In this document: piece by piece, positions 32,905 through 41,821 of the stretch
How the letters are laid out: every line of letters begins with the position of its first letter
Numbering within the stretch: position 1 is the first letter of the stretch
DNA from: Flagellimonas meishanensis
GTDB lineage: Bacteria; Bacteroidota; Bacteroidia; Flavobacteriales; Flavobacteriaceae
Direction of reading: 5' to 3'
Length of the DNA: 64,000 nt
Assembly (NCBI RefSeq): GCF_019880545.1
Contig: NZ_JAINVW010000001.1
Span: 1-64,000, forward strand
Position numbers and translations under genes: made by a program
The notes under the pieces: generated by a model
Told to the model about the DNA's origin: nothing
Database searches by the model: none
The model's input: only the letters and a program-made list of their open reading frames with translations

Positions 32905-33762
32905 TTAGCGGCGTATCTCGCTGGGCCGGAAGCCAAACTTTTTGGAAAAGGCGTTCGAGAAAGAACTTAAACTGTCGTAGCCCACATGCCAAGCAGCCTC
33001 CTGGACCGAGGCCTCTTCATTCCGCAACAGTTCATGGGCCTTTTTTAATCGCTCGTTCTGCAAGTATTTGAAAACAGGTACACCGAACGCCTGTTTAAAG
33101 TTCTTTTTCAATTTGAAACTGTTGAGGCCAATTTGAAGGGAAAGCTCCGACAAGGAAGGCGGATTGTCCAGATTATTGGACAAAATCTCCTTGGCGGTTT
33201 CCAACTTTTCCCGTTCGGAAGTTTTCATGGTATCCGTACTCATCATGGCCAACTGACCAAAAAAGTGGGACAGCAAGGCGGTAATCTGACTGCGGAAAAA
33301 CATCATTTTCGTTTTGCCTTCATATTGGTTATTGAAGATTTGGTTCACAATCGATTGCATCTCTGGGGTCATAAAAAACCGCGGCCCCTCCACATAGTTA
33401 TCGGATGGATTCACCAGTTGCTCCAAAAGTTCAGAAAAAAGCTCTCCCTCGGCATTCGGCAATTTCTCCAAATTTCGGGGTGAGGTGGCGATTACGATAC
33501 ATTCCAAAGGTTTGTTGGGAGAAACGGTATGCTCGGCTTCAACCGTTTCATCTGCAAAAAAAGACAGGGCCAAGCCTTTGGTATTGCGATACTTTTGCTC
33601 CTTATCAGCATATTTCATCGCCAGTTCCACATTTCCTGATCCATAAAAAGCTACGGCAATTACGGGTTCATCAAACCAGCAAGAATCGGTGATCACTTTG
33701 TCCGCATTGGCTTCCTCAACCAGTATAATAAAATCATTGATGTTGATAACGTCTCGGGTCAT
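32905..33762 (-). CDS. AraC-family transcriptional regulator
   Basis: The 285-residue protein ends in the two-helix-turn-helix AraC domain: NPPSLSELSLQIGLNSFKLK, FKQAFGVPVFKYLQNERLKK, AHELLRNEEASVQEAAWHVG, then YDSLSSFSNAFSKKFGFRPS. The N-terminal half (about 1-165) is unlike the sugar-binding cupin and contains SFFADETVEAEHTVSPNKP and FMTPEMQSIVNQIF. This form is typical of flavobacterial AraC regulators near TonB receptors and iron genes. It sits 100 bases from the DUF6607 gene on the same strand, with a terminator between, and may control the haem/iron locus. Confidence 0.88.
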   Translation of the reverse strand: MTRDVININDFIILVEEANADKVITDSCWFDEPVIAVAFYGSGNVELAMKYADKEQKYRNTKGLALSFFADETVEAEHTVSPNKPLECIVIATSPRNLEKLPNAEGELFSELLEQLVNPSDNYVEGPRFFMTPEMQSIVNQIFNNQYEGKTKMMFFRSQITALLSHFFGQLAMMSTDTMKTSEREKLETAKEILSNNLDNPPSLSELSLQIGLNSFKLKKNFKQAFGVPVFKYLQNERLKKAHELLRNEEASVQEAAWHVGYDSLSSFSNAFSKKFGFRPSEIRR

Positions 33763-33811
33763 GCCTTGAAGTTAATCAAATTTGAAAAAAGTTCCAGATC
33801 AGATCATATTA

Positions 33812-33843
33812 CAAAACAAAAAAGGCCGTGAAAAATCACGGCC
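33812..33843 (-). terminator. terminator of the DUF6607 gene
   Basis: On the minus strand GGCCGTGA, TTTT, TCACGGCC (33843-33824) is followed by the T-rich complement of 33812-33823. It separates the DUF6607 gene from the AraC regulator. Confidence 0.8.
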
Positions 33844-33863
33844 CTTCCTAATAGCTTATCCTT

Positions 33864-34790
33864 TTATTTGACCATAACCTGACTGGATTCAGCTTTATCT
33901 GCCACAAAGCGGTTAAGGACTTTGAGCACCTCCTCACTTTTGGCTCCCTCTCCCTCCAAAGCATGTAGGTATGTATAGAGTGGCTTGTCATCCACTTTTT
34001 TCAACAAGGTCAAATCGCCTTCGCGATCATACACTTGATTCCATGCCGTGCGGACCTCAGCCCAGAAATCCTTGTGTCCTTGCCACCAGTCCAATGCAAT
34101 TTGACATTTTTGCGCATCCACTTTTTTGTAGATGTTCATTCCTTTTTCCTGGGCCAATAAAACATCCTCTCCCGTTTCATTTCTTACAATTTTGTCATTG
34201 TCCTGCTCATGCACCCATCCGTAGGAGGTGATTTCGTGATGATTGCCACGCTTCATTACATTATAATCACTTCGTTTGGAATACTCCCTACGGGGCAATG
34301 GGGAATCACTTTTGTTTTCCCAATAATGTTTGCCATCCACATGCACCCACGATGAAGAACCGGAGTATCGAGGGCTATCATCCACCTGATACACTTTTTG
34401 GGTCCATTGCCCTTGCACCTTATCCGCAGGCAAGGAGCTAAAGGTCCAGGTGTTGTCCTGATCATAATGGAACACCTTGGCATTCTCATAGATCCAATCT
34501 TGGCGCCAATGTTTGATCACTGAACTGTCGTTAATGACCAATAAATGTTGGATGGATACTTTGTCATCTTCGTTTACAATGGGCAATGCCAACTCCAAGG
34601 CAGAAGCGGTGTAGTCGGGTTTTTTTTCATACTCGGCATCCGGAGCGAAGGTTTCGGTGTACTTAAAGGTAATCTCGTAGCAGCCGCACATATCGTTGAT
34701 GGCCTTCCTATCCAGTTCCTTATTGTTTTGGGCCTCCGAAACATAAAATGTTCCCAGGGCGATGGCTAAAATCAGACTTGTTTTCTTCAT
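33864..34790 (-). CDS. secreted DUF6607-family protein
   Basis: The 308-residue exported protein has a signal peptide (ending SEAQ, about 20). CGCYEITFKYTETFAPDAEY and ALPIVNEDDKVSIQHLLVI follow, then several Trp-rich strands (IKHWRQDWIYEN, DNTWTFSSLP) and GNHHEITSYGWVHEQDND. This fits the DUF6607 family of Bacteroidota. It is transcribed away from the TonB receptor across a promoter region with a shared iron-type inverted repeat, so the two are likely co-regulated. An accessory role in haem or iron acquisition is inferred from context only. Confidence 0.78.
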   Translation of the reverse strand: MKKTSLILAIALGTFYVSEAQNNKELDRKAINDMCGCYEITFKYTETFAPDAEYEKKPDYTASALELALPIVNEDDKVSIQHLLVINDSSVIKHWRQDWIYENAKVFHYDQDNTWTFSSLPADKVQGQWTQKVYQVDDSPRYSGSSSWVHVDGKHYWENKSDSPLPRREYSKRSDYNVMKRGNHHEITSYGWVHEQDNDKIVRNETGEDVLLAQEKGMNIYKKVDAQKCQIALDWWQGHKDFWAEVRTAWNQVYDREGDLTLLKKVDDKPLYTYLHALEGEGAKSEEVLKVLNRFVADKAESSQVMVK

Positions 34791-34842
34791 AATGGTAGTG
34801 AATCAGATGTGTTTAAAAAATTGAAATAAATAATATTGTTTT

Positions 34843-34890
34843 TATTTAGATTGATTAAAAATAAATATATATTTGTCGCAAATCTAAATA
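34843..34890. promoter_or_regulatory. Fur-like inverted repeat between DUF6607 and the TonB receptor
   Basis: TATTTAGATT (34843-34852) and AATCTAAATA (34881-34890) are perfect 10-base inverted copies 28 bases apart, and a third half-site GTCTAAATAA follows in the first codons of the receptor gene. ATTTAGA-type half-sites resemble iron (Fur) operators of Bacteroidota. The arms flank the receptor's -7 box, so a bound repressor could shut both divergent promoters. Confidence 0.6.
34868..34875 (+). promoter_or_regulatory. -7 box of the haem receptor operon
   Basis: TATATTTG matches TAnnTTTG and ends 18 bases before the ATG at 34894. It lies between the two arms of the inverted repeat, the expected place for an iron-controlled promoter. 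Confidence 0.6.
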
Positions 34891-34893
34891 AGA

Positions 34894-36993
34894 ATGAGTC
34901 TAAATAAAAATAATTTTCTGATTATTTTTTTCGTTTTTAATGCCCTTGCCACCTTAGGCCAAGAAAAAGCAGCCAACGACTCCATTCTAACCGAAAATTT
35001 GGATGAAGTGGTGGTCACGGCCACGCGCACGGTACGCCAACTCTCCTCCCTACCCCTTCCCGTGACCTTGATTCCCAAAGAACAGATTTCCCGTTCCGGA
35101 GTAACACGGTTGAATGAGATCCTGAACGAACAGACTGGAATTGTAATGACTCCGGATGTGACCATTGGTGGTGGCGAAGGGGTTCAGATTCAAGGCATCG
35201 CTTCCGATTATGTTATGGTGTTGATTGATGGGGTACCCGTGGTGGGCAGAAGCTCGGGAAATTTGGATTTGAGCCGTTTTGCCATCGGCAACATCAAACA
35301 AATTGAAGTGGTCAAAGGGCCATCCTCCAGTCTTTTTGGTTCAGAAGCACTGGGCGGGGTCATCAATATCATCACCGAGCGACCGAATTCCGATAAAATC
35401 ACAGGACAAATCTCTCATCGGGCAGCCTCTTTCAACAATCAGAACAGTACCATCAGCCTTAACCAAAGAAAAGGGAAACTGGGCTATTCTGTTTTTGTGG
35501 ACCGTTTGAGTACCGATGGCTTCGACCTTACCCCAAATCAAGAGGGGCAGACCGTGAATCCCTTTTTCAATTACACCTTGAATGGAAGGCTATATTTTAA
35601 TGTCTCCGAAAACCTAAAGGCATTTGCCTCGGGACGCTATTTTTTACAGGATTTTGACATCCCTTCGGGCACCAGTGAGGAGCGGGACGGCAATCTACAT
35701 TTGCGATTGGACCATAAGCTTACCGACAAGTCCCGTTTTGAATACGAATTCTACTATACCAATTACATCACCAACGAGCAAACCGTAGATCCCATTAATG
35801 ATGAAATCCTGCTCGACAACGATTTTGACCAAAAACTCTTTCGCCCCGAAGTACGTTTTAACCATGCCTTCCGTCCCAAAAATACCTTGACCCTTGGAGG
35901 CGGCTATAATTTGGAAACGCTGAATCGTTCCCTGTTTGCGGATGAGATTACCTTCAACTCCCAATATGTGTTTGCCCAATATGATTTTAGGCTTTTGGAC
36001 AAACTCAACATCATCGCCGGGGCCCGTTTTGACAACCACAGCGAATATAATTCACAATTGAGCCCGAAACTATCTGCCCGTTACGATTTGAATCCACATT
36101 GGGCCATAAAAGGTTCGGTGGGCAGTGGTTTTAAGGCCCCAGATTTTAGACAGCTCTATTTGGATTTCACCAATGCGTCGGGAGGTGGCTATTCCGTGTT
36201 TGGCAAAGAAGTGGAAGCCGAGGGCATCCGAAGATTGCAGGCCAACGATGAAGTGGCCAACTTGGCCGTGAACCCCAATGACCTTGGTGAGCCCTTGGAT
36301 GCCGAGAGTTCGGTAGGCATCAATTTGGGTGTGGGCTTCAAAAAAGGAAAATTGCGCAGTGACCTGAATTTCTTCCGCAACGACTTCGAAAATCTGATTG
36401 ACACTCGCATTTTGGCTGCCAAGACCAATGGACAAAACGTTTTTGGTTACATCAACCGGGAAAGTGTGTACACCCAAGGGCTGGAAGTGGACCTACAATA
36501 TAAGGCGTTTGAAAATCTAAATCTTTCCGCAGGCTATCAATTGCTCTATGCGTTCGATAAGGATAAGGAGGATGCCGTGGAGAATGGAGAGGTCTTTGGG
36601 CGCGATCCCGAAACCTTGGAAACCATCCGTCTGGAGCGCAGCGATTACTTCGGTTTGGAAAACCGTTCCCGGCATACTTTAAACTTCAAGGCATTTTACG
36701 AAGTGCCGGAATGGGGTGCCAATGCGAACCTGCGCGTCGTGTACCGCAGTCGGTTTGGACTTGCCGACCGTAATGGGAACGATGTGCTGGACGAATTGGA
36801 CAATTCCTTTGTGGATGGCTACGCCTTGGTAAACCTTTCCTTCGGAAAGACATTTTACGAACATTATCAATTGCAATTGGGGGCCAATAACTTGTTGGAT
36901 TTCCAAGGATCAAATCCATTGGCCACCCAGGACAACGAACAATTGATCAATCCCGGAATACAACTTTTTGCAAGACTCAATATTCAATTTTAA
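34894..36993 (+). CDS. TonB-dependent receptor, probably for haem or iron
   Basis: The 699-residue outer-membrane receptor has a signal peptide (ending ATLGQ, about 23). The plug begins LDEVVVTATRTVRQLSSLPL and includes VMVLIDGVPVVGRSSGN and GPSSSLFGSEALGGVINIIT. A beta-barrel follows (LSPKLSARYDLNPHWAIKGS, GFKAPDFRQLYLD) and ends LFARLNIQF. It lacks the regulatory-like N-terminal domain of the 18465 receptor. An HmuY-like lipoprotein follows 13 bases downstream, and a Fur-like site precedes it, so haem uptake is the best guess. It may be the HmuR counterpart, but the substrate is not proven. Confidence 0.88.
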   Translation: MSLNKNNFLIIFFVFNALATLGQEKAANDSILTENLDEVVVTATRTVRQLSSLPLPVTLIPKEQISRSGVTRLNEILNEQTGIVMTPDVTIGGGEGVQIQGIASDYVMVLIDGVPVVGRSSGNLDLSRFAIGNIKQIEVVKGPSSSLFGSEALGGVINIITERPNSDKITGQISHRAASFNNQNSTISLNQRKGKLGYSVFVDRLSTDGFDLTPNQEGQTVNPFFNYTLNGRLYFNVSENLKAFASGRYFLQDFDIPSGTSEERDGNLHLRLDHKLTDKSRFEYEFYYTNYITNEQTVDPINDEILLDNDFDQKLFRPEVRFNHAFRPKNTLTLGGGYNLETLNRSLFADEITFNSQYVFAQYDFRLLDKLNIIAGARFDNHSEYNSQLSPKLSARYDLNPHWAIKGSVGSGFKAPDFRQLYLDFTNASGGGYSVFGKEVEAEGIRRLQANDEVANLAVNPNDLGEPLDAESSVGINLGVGFKKGKLRSDLNFFRNDFENLIDTRILAAKTNGQNVFGYINRESVYTQGLEVDLQYKAFENLNLSAGYQLLYAFDKDKEDAVENGEVFGRDPETLETIRLERSDYFGLENRSRHTLNFKAFYEVPEWGANANLRVVYRSRFGLADRNGNDVLDELDNSFVDGYALVNLSFGKTFYEHYQLQLGANNLLDFQGSNPLATQDNEQLINPGIQLFARLNIQF

Positions 36994-37005
36994 AATCACC
37001 ATTAC

Positions 37006-37884
37006 ATGAAAACTACCTTGAAACTATTCAGCCTATGTACTTTACTGTTCGCCTTTATGGCCTGTAGCGATGACGACGGGGATACCGTTGCGGAATTTAC
37101 CGTGACCGCCATCACGCCGGACTCAGGAACCGTGGGCAGCGAAATAACCATCACCGGAACCAATTTTCCTGATGTTTCTGCCATCAACTTGACATTCGGT
37201 GGCGTACCGGCGACCATAAACTCAGCGACCAGGACCCAACTAGTGGTAACGGTGCCCACAGGCGCTACCTCGGGAGCAGTGACCATATCCGCCAATGGAT
37301 TTACGAAGGATGCCACCACTTCATTCACGGTTTTGGCCAATGTCGTGAGTGGTAACATTGAAAATCTGGAAGCCCCACAAACAGGAAGCCAAGGGGAACC
37401 CGCAGGCGGACCCTTTACCAAGTTCAGTTTTGAAACGGGAGCCGTAACCGATAGCGATACCGAATGGGACATCGCCTTTCGCGGGACCACCATAGCCGTG
37501 AACGGTGGCACCGTAACGGGAACCAACGATGAACCCGAACGAAACGGAAACGGGGGCGCGACCATCGAAACGGGATTGTTCACCGAGGTAACCTCAGCTG
37601 CTGGACTCACTTTTGACGTGGATGCCGATGGGGCTTTTGCCATCCCGACCGGAAGCGGCGAAGGTTGGTACAACTACAATCCCGCTACGTTTACCCTAAG
37701 CCCAGTCCCTGGGCGGGTGTTGGTGTTCCGCACCCATGATGGCAAATACGCCAAGGTGGAGATTTTAAGCTATTACCGGGATGCACCAGCAGTACCCGAC
37801 CCATTTATGGATGAGTCCCGGGTGTATACGTTCAACTATGTGTACAACCCCAATGCTGGAGAAACCAGTTTAGCCGCCAACTAA
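37006..37884 (+). CDS. IPT/TIG-domain HmuY-like lipoprotein
   Basis: The 292-residue lipoprotein has a lipobox Cys at residue 20 followed by SDDDGD, an acidic run like the surface-export signal of flavobacterial lipoproteins. Residues of about 28-108 are an IPT/TIG immunoglobulin-like domain (VTAITPDSGTVGSEITITGT). The remainder resembles HmuY: NIENLEAP, SDTEWDIAFRGTTIAVNGGT and FRTHDGKYAKVEILSYYRD. HmuY takes haem from host carriers and passes it to its TonB receptor, which is encoded just upstream. The His ligands of Porphyromonas HmuY cannot be assigned here. Confidence 0.82.
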   Translation: MKTTLKLFSLCTLLFAFMACSDDDGDTVAEFTVTAITPDSGTVGSEITITGTNFPDVSAINLTFGGVPATINSATRTQLVVTVPTGATSGAVTISANGFTKDATTSFTVLANVVSGNIENLEAPQTGSQGEPAGGPFTKFSFETGAVTDSDTEWDIAFRGTTIAVNGGTVTGTNDEPERNGNGGATIETGLFTEVTSAAGLTFDVDADGAFAIPTGSGEGWYNYNPATFTLSPVPGRVLVFRTHDGKYAKVEILSYYRDAPAVPDPFMDESRVYTFNYVYNPNAGETSLAAN

Positions 37885-37885
37885 G

Positions 37886-38332
37886 ATGAAAGCGATCAGC
37901 ATACTCTTTATCGTGTTCCGTTTGGTTTTGGGTGGCTTTATGATCTATGGCGGCATTCAAAAGTTCCAAAAACCCATTCCATCACCCGTAGAAGTGGTGG
38001 AAAAGGCTGAAAAGTTCACTTCGCCCGAAAAGGAAAGCACCCTACAGAAAATTTTGTACATCAGTGGGGCGAAGCAGACCGGCTATTTTTGGCAGGTATT
38101 GGGCATTTGCGAGCTATTGTTTGGCCTGTTGCTCATTTTGCAGGGCAGCAGTTTTGTAGGCGCGGTGTTCTTGTTGCCCATCACCTTGCACATTTTCCTG
38201 TTCCACTTGTTTTTGGAACGGGACGAGCTGGGCGAACTGCTCCAGACCGGAGGTCTGTTTCTCATCAACATATTGTTGGTGTTGAAAGAAAAAAGGAAGT
38301 GGCAACACCTCTTATGGATCAAACCGATTTAG
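37886..38332 (+). CDS. DoxX-like small membrane protein
   Basis: The 148-residue protein has four hydrophobic segments: ISILFIVFRLVLGGFMIYGG, YFWQVLGICELLFGLLLILQ, VGAVFLLPITLHIFLFHLFL and GGLFLINILLVL. GGIQKF directly after helix 1 is a DoxX/SURF4-like hallmark. It begins one base after the HmuY-like stop codon, so it is translationally linked to the haem operon. A role in haem or redox handling is suggested by context alone. Confidence 0.72.
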   Translation: MKAISILFIVFRLVLGGFMIYGGIQKFQKPIPSPVEVVEKAEKFTSPEKESTLQKILYISGAKQTGYFWQVLGICELLFGLLLILQGSSFVGAVFLLPITLHIFLFHLFLERDELGELLQTGGLFLINILLVLKEKRKWQHLLWIKPI

Positions 38333-38360
38333 TTTCGATTTTTTAGCTAGTTAGTTGAAA

Positions 38361-38389
38361 GACGGGGCTTTGGCCCCGTCTTTTTTTTT
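38361..38389 (+). terminator. terminator of the haem uptake operon
   Basis: GACGGGGC (38361-38368) and GCCCCGTC (38373-38380) with a four-base loop are followed by nine T. The stop codon of the convergent DUF1348-like gene abuts it. Confidence 0.85.
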
Positions 38390-38807
38390 ATTTCAACTTC
38401 CGTTCACTTTCCAAAATGGGCACATCATTGATGCTGGCATAGCGCTTTTTCATCAAACCATTTTTGTCAAATTCCCAATTTTCGTTGCCATAAGCGCGAA
38501 ACCACTCGCCCTGTTTATTTTGATATTCATACTCAAATCGGACAGCAATCCGGTCGTCGCCATGCGCCCAATATTCCTTTTTCAGTTTATAGTTTAGCTC
38601 ACTTTGCCATTTCTCGGTCAAGAATTGCTGAATCGCCTCGCGACCATTAACGAATTGCGAACGATTGCGCCATTCGCTGTCCACCGTATAGGCCTGCGAC
38701 ACTTTTACGGGGTCTTGGCTGTTCCAGGCATCTTCTGCCAGTTGTATTTTTTGTTGGGCCGTTTCCAAGGTAAAGGGAGGTATCGGGTGTTTTATTTCTT
38801 GATCCAT
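38388..38807 (-). CDS. DUF1348/NTF2-like protein
   Basis: The 139-residue cytoplasmic protein matches the DUF1348 group of SnoaL/NTF2-like folds: [60 protein letters not shown] and [20 protein letters not shown]. The NTF2 cone has a pocket often used for small-molecule binding or isomerisation. No signal peptide is present. It stands alone between convergent and divergent neighbours. Confidence 0.85.
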   Translation of the reverse strand: MDQEIKHPIPPFTLETAQQKIQLAEDAWNSQDPVKVSQAYTVDSEWRNRSQFVNGREAIQQFLTEKWQSELNYKLKKEYWAHGDDRIAVRFEYEYQNKQGEWFRAYGNENWEFDKNGLMKKRYASINDVPILESERKLK

Positions 38808-38964
38808 AGTTGTGCTGTTTACAAACTATGTCGGAAACGAATGCAAAACACTACACTCAAAAATGAGCGCCCGGTTTTATCCATTCCATTTCTTTTAACT
38901 ATCTTGTCGTCAGTTTCTTTCCCCCGCTTTTATAAAAGCTCCCCCCTAAAACAGATAGCCGATT

Positions 38965-39696
38965 ATGAGCAAATACAAAACCCTCCACCTATGGATGCTT
39001 CTTCCCATGGTGTTGATGCAATTTGGAATTTTTAGGGATTATTGGGGTGATTTTACGGACAACGCCTGGTCCGTGCACATCCATTATTGGACCGGAACCC
39101 TTTGGTACCTCTACCTGATTTTGCAACCGTACTATGCCACCCACGGCAAGTTGGACAAACACCGCACCAACGGAATTATTGGTATGTTCTTGGCCGGAGG
39201 GGTATGCATTACCGCGTTGAGCATGCTGCACCGTGATATTGTAAATGCCGACCTTTCTGCAGAACTCGGGGAACAATTTGGACCTTTTGGACCCTGGTTT
39301 TTTATGGGCGTAGCTGCCGTGGAGATTGTAATGATTACCGCCTTTGGCTTTGCCGTGATTATGAGCATCATTAAACGCAAAAGTCTGGAAGATCATGCCT
39401 GGTGGTTGATCAGTACGGTCTTTATCATTATGATGCCCGCATTGGGGCGTGGCATACAGAATGTGTTTGTGTTGATACATCTAGAAGATTGGCCCAATAT
39501 AGACATTATGGCTCCGGTCTACTTGACCCAGGCGCTGATCATTGCGCTGATCCTCTTGGCCGCCTGGAAATACCAAAAACTAAAACACCCAGCCACCTAT
39601 TTAGCCGTTTTGGTAAACGTCTACACCTGCTTTTTGGAACCCTTGGGCCGCTCCGAAGCCGTCGATACCTTTTTACGCTATATCATCAAAGGCTAG
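38965..39696 (+). CDS. seven-helix membrane protein (DUF2306-like)
   Basis: The 243-residue product has about seven hydrophobic segments, among them WTGTLWYLYLILQPYYATHG, GMFLAGGVCITALSMLHRDI, EIVMITAFGFAVIMSIIKRK and WWLISTVFIIMMPALGRGIQ. His residues near helix ends (HIHYWTG, KHRTNG, LEDHAWW) recall the DUF2306/cytochrome-like small membrane proteins of flavobacteria. The preceding 157 bases contain TATCTTG, a weak -7-like string that also occurs before the 59357 gene. The function is unknown. Confidence 0.65.
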   Translation: MSKYKTLHLWMLLPMVLMQFGIFRDYWGDFTDNAWSVHIHYWTGTLWYLYLILQPYYATHGKLDKHRTNGIIGMFLAGGVCITALSMLHRDIVNADLSAELGEQFGPFGPWFFMGVAAVEIVMITAFGFAVIMSIIKRKSLEDHAWWLISTVFIIMMPALGRGIQNVFVLIHLEDWPNIDIMAPVYLTQALIIALILLAAWKYQKLKHPATYLAVLVNVYTCFLEPLGRSEAVDTFLRYIIKG

Positions 39697-40079
39697 AATT
39701 CTCTCACATTGTCCAATGATAATTGTTCAATGTTTATTGGCCATTGCCCATTGATTATTGACCATTGCTCATTGCTTACTGGTCATTGTAAATTGTACAA
39801 AACCCCCAGTTTTTTTAAGGTTTTTGTGCAATAAAAAAAGGGTGGTATTTGGTATTTTAGGATTCTTCCCCAACAGACCTTAACCCTTACCCCTTATTGG
39901 ATTAAAAGGATGATGAAATGTGTCGATTGCATGCCAATATGGGCATATAATAATGTACCTATGATGATATGAATAAGTTGGTATTAATTATGAAAGCAAA
40001 ACTAGTATTCTACAAATCACCTATTGTTCAGTGTTAACTGAATTAATTTCAAAGCTATTAACCATTAAAACCAAACCAA
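39697..40079. other. 383-base gap before the AT-rich cassette island
   Basis: No gene is visible. 39707-39799 holds degenerate repeats of CATTG/CCATTG. The remainder is increasingly AT-rich and leads into the 40080 gene. I see no attC-like site here, so the left edge of the island is not marked by one. Confidence 0.5.
39707..39799. repeat. degenerate CATTG-rich direct repeats
   Basis: Units such as GGCCATTGCCCATTG, GACCATTGCTCATTG and GGTCATTGTAAATTG recur every 10-18 bases over about 90 bases. The pattern is too irregular for CRISPR and has no coding frame. It may have arisen by slippage or be a protein-binding array. Confidence 0.5.
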
Positions 40080-40943
40080 ATGAAAACAAAAAACATTTTT
40101 TTATTCGTATTTGCCATTTTATTTTCTTCTTGCAATAGTGGCAGAAATCTATTCAAACCATATGGTTCTTGGATAACTGCAAATTCTAATGAATCCTACC
40201 AATTAAGAAAAGCACCTGGGGACAACACTGATATTAGAGTACGAAGAATATCATCTCAAAACTTTCCATATTCTTTTTACAAGCAAATAGACAACGATTC
40301 CATATTTAAATTTGAGAAAATTGCAGGAGAAAATAATCTTTTATCGATGGAATTTGAAACCGAAGATAAAGGCTATTTCAAGGTGGGTAGTAACGTTGAA
40401 CTTGCCTATAGAATGGAGAAAAAAGAGGAGCCATCGGAAGAATTGCTAAACGAGGCAATTGCGAGAGAGGTTAAACGAAGATATCCACTTATGTTTAAAA
40501 ATTTTAATAGCGGCAAAATCAATGGCAATGCATGGCGGTTTGAAAACTGTGACATTAAATTGAGTAAAACGGGAATTATTTCAATAAGTGGCAGACAAAA
40601 AGTTAGTCGTTGCACTGGATTTACAGGAAGAGTAGTTGCTATCTTATTGGATGAACAAGGAAATGAGTTAGGCAGAGCGTTTTTTAAAGGACAAGGAATT
40701 GACCCAAAATCATTTTGTAAATCAAGAACCAAAGGTTATAATGACGCCTTGAATTTTAGTAACTCAATGACACCTAAAGAATTGAGTGAATTAATTGTTG
40801 GAACTTATAGAATTCAACTATATGCAGAAAGGTCGGGCTCAGGTGGTCAAAGAATAACAAAGGTTGTACAGAATTTGAGCAAAATTTCGGACGATTTAGC
40901 AAATATTGGTGCAAATGTCCAAAAAATATACAGTTATTTCTAA
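40080..40943 (+). CDS. AT-rich lipoprotein gene, first of the cassette island
   Basis: The 287-residue lipoprotein (ILFSSCNSGRN, acylated Cys18) has a middle region with KRRYPLMFKNFNSG and a beta-rich stretch GIISISGRQKVSRCTGFTGR. The C-terminus (RITKVVQNLSKISDDLANIG) is helical. I recognise no family. The base composition is clearly more AT-rich than hemL or the haem operon. It is followed by an attC-like inverted repeat and two further AT-rich genes in the same direction, which suggests arrival as a cassette or by horizontal transfer. Confidence 0.6.
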   Translation: MKTKNIFLFVFAILFSSCNSGRNLFKPYGSWITANSNESYQLRKAPGDNTDIRVRRISSQNFPYSFYKQIDNDSIFKFEKIAGENNLLSMEFETEDKGYFKVGSNVELAYRMEKKEEPSEELLNEAIAREVKRRYPLMFKNFNSGKINGNAWRFENCDIKLSKTGIISISGRQKVSRCTGFTGRVVAILLDEQGNELGRAFFKGQGIDPKSFCKSRTKGYNDALNFSNSMTPKELSELIVGTYRIQLYAERSGSGGQRITKVVQNLSKISDDLANIGANVQKIYSYF

Positions 40944-40961
40944 TTACATTCAAATAAATAA

Positions 40962-41023
40962 CTAATGCCAACATTAGCTATGATTAATTGCTCAGTCACT
41001 ACTCATGGCCGAGACCGTTGGTG
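40962..41023 (+). repeat. attC-like inverted repeat, site 1
   Basis: The site begins with TGCCAAC (40966-40972) just after a stop codon and ends at CCGTTGGTG (41015-41023) just before the next start, the order expected of R'' and R' boxes. Between them GCTATGATTAATTGC and the complement of GTCACTACTCATGGC can pair with several G-T pairs. The right half is nearly identical to that of site 2. No integrase gene is visible in the window. Confidence 0.6.
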
Positions 41024-41037
41024 ATATTTAAAAACTG

Positions 41038-41820
41038 ATGATAGATATTTATAAGTACATCTTTGAAATTCCACTATATCAAAAAGTCGAATTGCAATCT
41101 GATGATAAAATCAGTGAAATTGAAGAGTTTATAAACGGTTCATTCAAAATTGATGCCTACAACCCAAGTTTAAAAGAGAATACCACTTATCAAGTTTCTA
41201 CTGTTCCAAAAAGAAAGCAGTTCACGCAATTAGGGACTTATACGGACTATTATACACATTCGATTAAATGTGTTAGGACTGGAGAAGAGTTTAGAGCTTA
41301 TTCTTTCTTCAATGGAGACGCTGGAACTCTTCAAAAAATTGGACAATTTAAATCTATTGCGGATTTTCATATATCACAGATTAAACAATATAAATCAGTT
41401 CTCTCAAAAGAGAAACTTAAAGAATTCACTCGTGCAATTGGACTTGCCGCCAATGGTGTAGGAATAGGTTCATTTGTGTATCTAAGAAGAGTTTTTGAGA
41501 CACTACTTGAGGAGGCTCATCAAAAAGCGCAAAAGGGAGAAGGATGGAATGAAGAAGACTACGCTAATTCTAGAGTTTCAGAAAGAATAAAATTATTGGA
41601 AAGTTTCCTGCCAAGTTTCCTTGTGGAAAATAAAGAACTTTATGGAATTATGAGTAAAGGTGTTCATAACCTAGAAGAAAATGAATGTTTAGCCTATTAT
41701 GATACTGTTAAATCAGGTATTGAGATTATTTTAGATGAAAAAGTTGAGGAATTAGAAAAACTAGAAAAAATCGAGAAAGCTAAAAAACAAATTGCGGCTT
41801 TAAACTCGAAATTAAAATAA
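41038..41820 (+). CDS. uncharacterised cassette-island protein
   Basis: The 260-residue cytoplasmic protein has no signal peptide. The N-terminal half includes YKYIFEIPLYQKVELQSDD and KCVRTGEEFRAYSFFNGDAG. The C-terminal half is helical, with FVYLRRVFETLLEEAHQKAQ, RIKLLESFLPSFLVENKELY and MSKGVHNLEENECLAYYDTV, and ends in a charged coil (KVEELEKLEKIEKAKKQI). This C-terminal pattern recurs in scattered bacterial proteins, some of them linked to phage defence, but I cannot assign a function. Both ends abut attC-like repeats, so it has the form of a single-gene cassette. Confidence 0.6.
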   Translation: MIDIYKYIFEIPLYQKVELQSDDKISEIEEFINGSFKIDAYNPSLKENTTYQVSTVPKRKQFTQLGTYTDYYTHSIKCVRTGEEFRAYSFFNGDAGTLQKIGQFKSIADFHISQIKQYKSVLSKEKLKEFTRAIGLAANGVGIGSFVYLRRVFETLLEEAHQKAQKGEGWNEEDYANSRVSERIKLLESFLPSFLVENKELYGIMSKGVHNLEENECLAYYDTVKSGIEIILDEKVEELEKLEKIEKAKKQIAALNSKLK

Positions 41821-41821
41821 A

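Noticed and set aside
41038-41820. Firm call as an abortive-infection protein
   Set aside because: The resemblance is limited to a helical C-terminal pattern; no catalytic motif is visible.
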